A stretch of 11,195 nt of DNA from Desulfuromonadaceae bacterium (GTDB lineage Bacteria; Desulfobacterota; Desulfuromonadia; Geobacterales; Pseudopelobacteraceae). Below the pieces are notes generated by a model. That model ran no database searches, was not told the DNA's origin, and saw nothing but the letters and a program-made list of their open reading frames with translations. The position numbers were made by a program, and so were the translations under genes. Location of the stretch: NCBI GenBank assembly GCA_028686145.1, contig JAQUCQ010000075.1:1-11195 (forward strand), in the 5' to 3' direction. Below, in pieces: positions 6,450 through 11,195 of the stretch (within the stretch, counting starts at the first letter, position 1; each line of letters opens with the position of its first letter).

Positions 6450-6489
6450 TGTAAAATTACATATAGTTGTTGTGAGCGTAAAGGGAATG
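6450..6489 (+). promoter_or_regulatory. Upstream regulatory region of the beta-oxidation operon
   Basis: GAGCGTAAA (6474-6482), preceded by T and by a TTGTTG hexamer at 6467-6472, repeats the arrangement at 3971-3986. The following bases, GGGAATG, are also close to the GGGATG of the first site. Just upstream is a compact inverted repeat TGTAA-AA-TTACA (6450-6461). No good -10 hexamer lies 17 bp from TTGTTG (CGTGGT), so promoter use is uncertain. The region lies 41-80 bases before the thiolase start in a 128-base gap, where an operon promoter is expected. Confidence 0.4.
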
Positions 6490-6529
6490 CGTGGTTTGTT
6501 GCACTATTATGTCGCGCGGAGGCAGCAAT

Positions 6530-7708
6530 ATGAAAGAGGATGTTTTTGTCGTTGATGGCATGAGGACGCCATTCGGATCTTTTGGCGGAGTTTTGTCCGA
6601 CGTGGCCGCTACCCAGTTGGCTGCTACGGTCATAAAAGAAATTCTGAACCGGAATGCGTTATCGGGGGAGGCTGTCGGAGAGGTGATTCTCGGTCAGGTA
6701 CTAAGCGGCGGCTGCGGGCAAGCCCCCGCACGTCAGGCAATGCGGGCGGCCGGTTTGCCGGACGCCATTCCCGCCCTTACGATCAATAAGGTTTGTGGCA
6801 GCGGTCTCAAAGCGATAATGCTTGGGTGCGACTCGATAAAACTTGGTAATGCCAATGTTGTGCTGGCCGGAGGGATGGAAAATATGTCTCTTGCGCCATA
6901 TTTTCTTAAAAAGGCCCGTACCGGGTTCCGCATGGGCAATGGTGAAATATTCGATCTGATGATCCATGATGGATTATCAGATCCGTACAGCGGACGTCAC
7001 ATGGGGGAAATCGGCGAGGCAAGTGCCGAGCGCAACTCACTGGCTCGTGGTGAACAGGATGATTGGGCGGCACGCTCTTTTCGGTTAGCCCAGCAGGCGA
7101 TTAAGGAGAGTACATTCACGGACGAAATTGCACCGGTCTCCAAAAAGGGACGTGGCGCAGAAATAATCATCAGCGAAGACGAAGAACCGCTGAGGGGTGA
7201 TCCGGCTCATCTGGCACAACTGAAGAGCGTATTCAAAAAAGATGGCACCATCACGGCCGGCAACGCCTCTTCCATATCTGACGGCGCCGCACTGCTGTTG
7301 CTGGCTGGAGCGGACGCAGTCACGCAGCATAACCTGAAACCGCGGGCCAAGATAGTAGCAAGCGCGACGGAAAGCCTTCATCCGGATCATTTCCCGGAAG
7401 CTCCGGTTGGTGCGATCAAAAAGGTATGCGCACGTGCCGGGTTATCACTGGCTGATATTGACCTTTTTGAAATAAATGAGGCCTTTGCCTCAGTGGCACT
7501 TATTGCAATTAAAGAGCTGAAGCTGGATCCTGCCAAGGTAAATGTTAATGGCGGTGCCTGTGCCATTGGGCATCCGATTGGTGCCAGCGGTGCCCGTCTG
7601 GCTTTGACGGTGGTTCGGGAACTGCAAAAGCGCAAACTGCGCTACGGTCTGGCCACACTCTGTATTGGTGGTGGCGAAGCAGTTGCGATAATCTTTGAGA
7701 GGGTCTGA
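6530..7708 (+). CDS. Acetyl-CoA acetyltransferase / thiolase
   Basis: Encodes 392 residues. The three catalytic residues fall at the positions used in the classic Zoogloea biosynthetic thiolase: nucleophile C89 (NKVCGSG), H348 (GGACAIGHPIGASGAR) and C378 (LCIGGGEA). NEAFA (316-320) is also present. It cleaves 3-ketoacyl-CoA with CoA to give acetyl-CoA, or runs in reverse. The last motif reads CIGGGEA where CIGGGQG is more common, a minor variation. ATG at 6530 follows CGGAGG at 6517-6522; an in-frame TTG/GTG-rich extension upstream overlaps the regulatory site and is not needed. As first gene of the set with dehydrogenase, hydratase and acyl-CoA dehydrogenase, it probably performs the final step of short-chain oxidation. 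Chain-length preference is not readable. Confidence 0.95.
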   Translation: MKEDVFVVDGMRTPFGSFGGVLSDVAATQLAATVIKEILNRNALSGEAVGEVILGQVLSGGCGQAPARQAMRAAGLPDAIPALTINKVCGSGLKAIMLGCDSIKLGNANVVLAGGMENMSLAPYFLKKARTGFRMGNGEIFDLMIHDGLSDPYSGRHMGEIGEASAERNSLARGEQDDWAARSFRLAQQAIKESTFTDEIAPVSKKGRGAEIIISEDEEPLRGDPAHLAQLKSVFKKDGTITAGNASSISDGAALLLLAGADAVTQHNLKPRAKIVASATESLHPDHFPEAPVGAIKKVCARAGLSLADIDLFEINEAFASVALIAIKELKLDPAKVNVNGGACAIGHPIGASGARLALTVVRELQKRKLRYGLATLCIGGGEAVAIIFERV

Positions 7709-7714
7709 TACGTT

Positions 7715-7747
7715 GGCAAGTGCTTGGATCTATTAAAGGCACTTGTC
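7715..7747 (+). repeat. Intercistronic hairpin between the thiolase and hydroxyacyl-CoA dehydrogenase genes
   Basis: GGCAAGTGCTT (7715-7725) pairs with AGGCACTTGTC (7737-7747) over 11 positions, including two G-U pairs, around an 11-base loop. No U-tract follows, so it is unlikely to be a simple terminator. Such hairpins inside operons often act as RNA processing or stability elements that set the level of upstream against downstream message; that role is inference. Confidence 0.5.
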
Positions 7748-7776
7748 TCGTATATTGGGGTCAGGGAGGAAGGATA

Positions 7777-8619
7777 ATGATGCGAATCGGAGTTCTTGGG
7801 GCAGGGCAGATGGGCAACGGTATTGCCCACGTATGTGCGCAGTACGGCTATCAGGTGGCTCTGTTTGATATTGCTCAGCCTCAATTGGACAAAGGGCTTG
7901 TAACTATAGCGCAGAACCTTGAGCGCCAGGCCAAAAAAGGTGCAATTCCGGAGTCGCTGGTGAGGGAAACACTTGGAAGGATCACCGCTACGCGGGATAT
8001 GAGTGACGTGGCAGATATGGATTTTGCGATTGAAGCGGTTACTGAAAATGAGCCGCTCAAGCTTGAGATCTTCCGTAAACTGGATAGTATTGTAAAAGAG
8101 GATTCCATTCTGGCGTCAAATACATCATCTATTCCGATCACCAAGATTGCCTCTGTCACCGGGCGACCCGACAAAGTCATCGGCATGCATTTTATGAATC
8201 CGGTGCCGGTCATGAAACTGGTTGAGGTTATCCGGGGGCATGCTACAAGCGATGATACCTTTACAAAGACAGCAACGTTAGTCGCAACATTGGAAAAAGA
8301 GATAGCTGTATCCCAGGACTATCCCGGTTTTGTCGTCAACCGTGTCTTGATTCCAATGATCAATGAGGCGATTTTTGCATTGTATGAAGGTGTCGCAACC
8401 GCCGAGGATATCGATAAGGGGATGAAGCTTGGCACTAACCAGCCGATGGGGCCGCTGACACTGGCGGATTTCATCGGACTCGATACGGTGCTGGCGATTG
8501 CCAATGTCCTCTATGACGGCTTCAAGGATCCCAAATATCGTCCCTGCCCGCTGCTCGTCAAGATGGTGAATGCCGGATATATGGGGCGCAAATCGGGGCA
8601 TGGCTTTTATACCTACTAA
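7777..8619 (+). CDS. 3-hydroxyacyl-CoA (3-hydroxybutyryl-CoA) dehydrogenase
   Basis: Encodes 280 residues, the size of stand-alone short-chain hydroxyacyl-CoA dehydrogenases. The N-terminal Rossmann fold has GAGQMGNGIA (8-17) for NAD. Catalytic residues line up by spacing with those of the mammalian enzyme: S117 (SNTSS), H138 (GMHFMNPVPVMKLVE), E150 and N188 (DYPGFVVNRVL). The C-terminal dimer domain includes NQPMGPLTLADFIGLD (221-236) and ends GRKSGHGFYTY. It oxidises (S)-3-hydroxyacyl-CoA to 3-ketoacyl-CoA. A strong AGGGAGGA (7763-7770) precedes two possible ATG codons, 7777 and 7780; either gives a full protein. It is followed directly by the hydratase gene, whose ribosome binding site begins at the stop codon. 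Confidence 0.95.
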   Translation: MMRIGVLGAGQMGNGIAHVCAQYGYQVALFDIAQPQLDKGLVTIAQNLERQAKKGAIPESLVRETLGRITATRDMSDVADMDFAIEAVTENEPLKLEIFRKLDSIVKEDSILASNTSSIPITKIASVTGRPDKVIGMHFMNPVPVMKLVEVIRGHATSDDTFTKTATLVATLEKEIAVSQDYPGFVVNRVLIPMINEAIFALYEGVATAEDIDKGMKLGTNQPMGPLTLADFIGLDTVLAIANVLYDGFKDPKYRPCPLLVKMVNAGYMGRKSGHGFYTY

Positions 8620-8629
8620 GGGAGGCACC

Positions 8630-9412
8630 GTGGAATTCAAAAATCTGCTGATAGAGACGAGCAATGGCATTACGACCCTGACGATCAACCGTCCGCAGGT
8701 ACTTAATGCCCTCAACAGTGATGTTGTGCGCGAGCTGGAGTGTGCTTTATACCAGCTGGACCTTGAGGTATCTGTGAGGGCAGTTATTGTAACCGGAGCG
8801 GGTGAAAAGGCTTTTGTTGCCGGGGCGGATATCAAGGAAATGTCTGAAATATCGGCTTATGAGGCCCATGATTTTGCCCGCAGGGGACAACGTTTGATGC
8901 TGCTGATAAACAAGATGAGCACGCCGGTCATTGCCGCAGTCAATGGATATGCGCTTGGTGGGGGGCTGGAGCTGGCGCTTGCCTGCGACTTTATCTATGC
9001 CTCCGAAAAAGCAAAATTTGGCTTTCCTGAGGTTGGCCTTGGTATTATCCCCGGTTTCGGCGGCACCCAGAACCTGGCACGTCTGATCGGCCCAAACAGG
9101 GCTAGTGAACTGATCCTTACCGGGCGGATCATAAGTGCTGCGCAAGCTCATGCATGGGGGATCGCAAATCAACTCTGTGCTCCGGAAGAACTACTGCCAA
9201 TGGCAGTTTCAACTGCACGGGAGATTGTTGGTAAAGGTGCGCTTGGGGTTACATATGCCAAGGATGCCATTACCAACGGGCTGAACATGGCAAAAGTAGA
9301 TGGTTTTCGCTACGAGGCATCTCTGTTTGGCGTGCTGTTTGCCACAAGCGACCAGCGAGAGGGGATGGGAGCTTTTCTCGAAAAACGTACCGCTGAGTTT
9401 AAAGGTAAATAA
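8630..9412 (+). CDS. Enoyl-CoA hydratase (crotonase), GTG start
   Basis: Encodes 260 residues, the normal crotonase length. It has the oxyanion-hole segment AFVAGADIKEM (61-71) and GYALGGGLELALACDF (106-121), and both catalytic glutamates, E114 (GLELA) and E134 (PEVGLGIIPGFGGTQ), 20 residues apart as in the mammalian enzyme. It hydrates enoyl-CoA to 3-hydroxyacyl-CoA in the cytoplasm. The start is GTG at 8630, set by GGGAGG at 8620-8625 immediately after the preceding stop. An in-frame ATG further upstream would overlap the dehydrogenase gene by 50 bases and extend beyond the family N-terminus. Tight spacing indicates translational coupling with the dehydrogenase. Confidence 0.95.
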   Translation: MEFKNLLIETSNGITTLTINRPQVLNALNSDVVRELECALYQLDLEVSVRAVIVTGAGEKAFVAGADIKEMSEISAYEAHDFARRGQRLMLLINKMSTPVIAAVNGYALGGGLELALACDFIYASEKAKFGFPEVGLGIIPGFGGTQNLARLIGPNRASELILTGRIISAAQAHAWGIANQLCAPEELLPMAVSTAREIVGKGALGVTYAKDAITNGLNMAKVDGFRYEASLFGVLFATSDQREGMGAFLEKRTAEFKGK

Positions 9413-9434
9413 ACGCCACTTCGGAGGGAAGCTG

Positions 9435-10574
9435 ATGAATTTTGAACTGAGCCAGGACCACAAAGTTTTGCAGTCTGCGGTGCGTGATTTCGTGGAGAAG
9501 GAGATCAAGCCGATTGCGATGAAGATTGACGAAGAGCATATGATTCCCGATGCGCTGGTCCGCAAGATGGGCGAAATGGGTTTTTTAGGCAGCTATCTCC
9601 CGGAAGAATATGGCGGGGCAGGGCTTGATGTTCTCGCCTATGCAATTGTCGTTGAAGAGGTCTCGAAAGCTTGTGGCTCCAGTGGAGTCCTTATTTCGGC
9701 GCATACGTCGCTTGCCAGTGGACCGATCTATACTTATGGCACTGAAGAACAGAAAAAGAAATGGCTTCCTGCACTTAACAGTGGCGAAATTATCGGTTGT
9801 TTCCTGTTGACTGAACCTGGTGCAGGGAGCGATGCCGGCGGTACTGCCACTACATACACGCGTGATGGTAATGAATTCGTCATTAATGGCAGCAAGACCT
9901 TCATTACCAATGGTGGGTATCTTGGAACCGGCGTGCTGCTGGCTTCTTTTGATCGGAGTCTGAAACACAAGGGGATCAGTGCTTTTATTGTCGACCTGAA
10001 ATCGCCTGGTGTGACAATCCTTAAAAACGAAAACAAGATGGGAATTCGCGGCAGTTATACGACTGCCTTTGCCTTTGACAATTTGCGTATACCGGCTGAA
10101 AATCTGCTGGGCCAAGAGGGTAAAGGATTCAACATCGCCATGGATACATTGAATGGCGGCCGGATCGGGATTGCTTCCCAGGCTCTGGGTATTGCTGAAG
10201 GGGCTTTTGAACGGGCGCTTGCCTATTCAAAGGAACGTAAGCAGTTTAATCAGGCAATCTGCGAGTTTCAGGGAATACAGTTCAAATTGGCGGACATGTG
10301 GACGCGGATCGAAACCAGCAAACTCTTGACCTATCGGGCCGCCTGTCTCAAAGACGCTAAAAGGAGCTATACGATGGAATCGGCCATGTGCAAAATGCAC
10401 GCTTCAGAAACAGCAGCCTATGTAACGAAAGAGGCACTGCAGATTCATGGCGGATACGGCTATATTGTTGACTACGAAGTTGAGCGCATGTTCCGCGACG
10501 CCAAAATCACCGAGATTTACGAAGGTACCAATGAGGTGCAGCGGGTTGTTATCTCCAAGCTGCTGCTTTCGTGA
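9435..10574 (+). CDS. Short-chain acyl-CoA dehydrogenase (butyryl-CoA dehydrogenase type)
   Basis: Encodes 379 residues. The N-terminal helical domain (MNFELSQDHKVLQSAVRDFVEKEIKP), the middle beta domain with CFLLTEPGAGSDAGGTATTY and GSKTFITNGG, and the C-terminal helical domain with ERKQFNQAICEFQGIQFKLADM and QIHGGYGY are all present. The catalytic base is E363 in IYEGTNEVQR, the position used by short- and medium-chain dehydrogenases. It oxidises acyl-CoA to enoyl-CoA with FAD and passes electrons to ETF; no etf genes lie in the window. ATG at 9435 follows CGGAGGGA at 9422-9429. Substrate could be butyryl-, glutaryl- or branched acyl-CoA. Butyryl is favoured only by the company of thiolase and crotonase. 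Confidence 0.94.
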   Translation: MNFELSQDHKVLQSAVRDFVEKEIKPIAMKIDEEHMIPDALVRKMGEMGFLGSYLPEEYGGAGLDVLAYAIVVEEVSKACGSSGVLISAHTSLASGPIYTYGTEEQKKKWLPALNSGEIIGCFLLTEPGAGSDAGGTATTYTRDGNEFVINGSKTFITNGGYLGTGVLLASFDRSLKHKGISAFIVDLKSPGVTILKNENKMGIRGSYTTAFAFDNLRIPAENLLGQEGKGFNIAMDTLNGGRIGIASQALGIAEGAFERALAYSKERKQFNQAICEFQGIQFKLADMWTRIETSKLLTYRAACLKDAKRSYTMESAMCKMHASETAAYVTKEALQIHGGYGYIVDYEVERMFRDAKITEIYEGTNEVQRVVISKLLLS

Positions 10575-10594
10575 TGACGGAATATCTTTAATAC

Positions 10595-10623
10595 TTGACA
10601 TGCGTGTTAAGTAAAATTATACA
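10595..10623 (+). promoter_or_regulatory. Sigma70-type promoter before the membrane Fe-S oxidoreductase gene
   Basis: TTGACA (10595-10600), a perfect -35, is separated by 17 bp from TATACA (10618-10623), a reasonable -10. The spacing is ideal. It lies just after the acyl-CoA dehydrogenase stop and about 37 bases before the next start, so the downstream gene can be expressed independently of the beta-oxidation operon. No terminator is seen between the two genes, so read-through is also possible. Confidence 0.65.
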
Positions 10624-10659
10624 GTATGCAGCAGGTATCAAGTCATGAGAGGTGTTGCC

Positions 10660-11195
10660 GTGGAAGCTACCCGTCAAATTTACTGGAATGTCGGTCATGG
10701 CGTTGTGATCCCGATGTACATCCTCGCCGCTGCCGCTTTCGGATATATGGTGTGGGGATTCCGGCAGCGCCTGCCGATCTGGCGTCAAGGCAAAGCGCTT
10801 GACCGTTTTGACCGCTTCGACGAACGGGTCAAACTGATGATTGGCGAAGTATTCAGCCAGTCAAAAATATACCGGGTCACCGACGGCGGCATCTTCCACT
10901 CCATCTTCTTTTGGAGTTTCTTGATCCTCTTTGCTGGTACAATAATGGTCATGTTTCAGGCGGACCTTTTCACCCCTCTTCTGCAGGTCAACCTTCTCTC
11001 TGGTGAATTCTACAAAGCCTTTTCATTAGTGCTGGATATAGCCGGCATCCTTGCCATCGTCATGCTGGCAGGGCTGTTTGTTCGTCGATTTGTCATTCGG
11101 CCGGAAGGGCTGGAGATTGTCAAGGATGACTACATCGTCTTGCAACTGTTGTTCGCCATCCTCATCACCGGATTCCTCATCGAAGGGGCTCGCAT
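10660..11195 (+). CDS. Membrane Fe-S oxidoreductase, N-terminal part (ETF:quinone oxidoreductase-like)
   Basis: Runs off the right edge; 178 residues are visible without a stop. Four hydrophobic segments at about 15-34, 79-101, 120-143 and 158-175 form a NarI-like (nitrate reductase gamma) membrane domain. Histidines H13 and H80, at the ends of membrane segments, are candidate heme b ligands. In Geobacter and relatives, proteins with this N-terminus continue into 4Fe-4S and CCG (heterodisulfide reductase-type) domains and sit beside acyl-CoA dehydrogenase and etfBA; such proteins act as ETF:(methyl)menaquinone oxidoreductase. That identity is inference here, because the Fe-S half is not in the window. 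The start is taken as GTG at 10660, with AGAGG at 10648-10652 seven bases upstream; ATG at 10645 is in frame but has a poor ribosome binding site. Confidence 0.75.
   Translation, partial: MEATRQIYWNVGHGVVIPMYILAAAAFGYMVWGFRQRLPIWRQGKALDRFDRFDERVKLMIGEVFSQSKIYRVTDGGIFHSIFFWSFLILFAGTIMVMFQADLFTPLLQVNLLSGEFYKAFSLVLDIAGILAIVMLAGLFVRRFVIRPEGLEIVKDDYIVLQLLFAILITGFLIEGAR

Noticed and set aside
6487..6555. A 22-codon open frame that could be a leader peptide overlapping the thiolase start
   Set aside because: No spaced ribosome binding site for its ATG, no run of a single amino acid suggesting attenuation, and it ends inside thiolase; likely chance.
8278..8835. 185-residue open frame on the - strand opposite the dehydrogenase and hydratase genes
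   Set aside because: It lies entirely antisense to two genes with intact catalytic motifs and shows no recognisable domain; it is a codon-bias shadow.
9585..10115. 176-residue open frame on the - strand within the acyl-CoA dehydrogenase gene
   Set aside because: Antisense to a well-supported gene, with low-complexity composition and no family resemblance.

Overview
The window looks like chromosomal DNA from an anaerobic, respiring deltaproteobacterium of the Geobacter/Desulfuromonas type (Desulfuromonadales). That placement is an inference. It rests on the alpha ribosomal operon order, the zinc-binding form of ribosomal protein S4, and a short-chain beta-oxidation cluster that runs into a membrane gene resembling ETF:menaquinone oxidoreductases. 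No 16S rRNA or other decisive marker is present.

Positions 1-3036 (+) hold the end of the spc/alpha ribosomal operon: the tail of rpmJ, then rpsM, rpsK, rpsD, rpoA and rplQ. It closes with a strong, probably bidirectional hairpin terminator at 3129-3168. Converging on it from the right is a MerR-family regulator (3215-3619, -), whose promoter region carries repeated GTAAAC half-sites. An AT-rich intergenic stretch of about 420 bases (3620-4043) separates the regulator from everything downstream.

Two groups of + strand genes follow. The first (4044-6401) encodes a DUF6125-like cysteine-containing protein of unknown function, a small nitroreductase-family flavoprotein and an M24 (Xaa-Pro type) metallopeptidase. 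The second (6530-10574) is a full short-chain beta-oxidation set: thiolase, 3-hydroxyacyl-CoA dehydrogenase, enoyl-CoA hydratase and acyl-CoA dehydrogenase, all with intact catalytic residues. A third unit starts from its own sigma70-like promoter (10595-10623). It encodes the N-terminal membrane part of a protein that runs off the window and is probably the quinone-reducing Fe-S oxidoreductase that accepts electrons from ETF and the acyl-CoA dehydrogenase.

Together the genes suggest oxidation of butyryl-CoA-like or branched short-chain acyl-CoAs to acetyl-CoA, with the electrons going to the menaquinone pool. The most useful regulatory observation is a shared element, TGAGCGTAAA. It abuts a TTGNNN -35-like hexamer upstream of both the 4044 and the 6530 operons, and its GCGTAAA core recurs in the merR promoter. 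This makes the MerR protein the natural candidate regulator of both operons. No mobile element, CRISPR array, tRNA or rRNA was seen.
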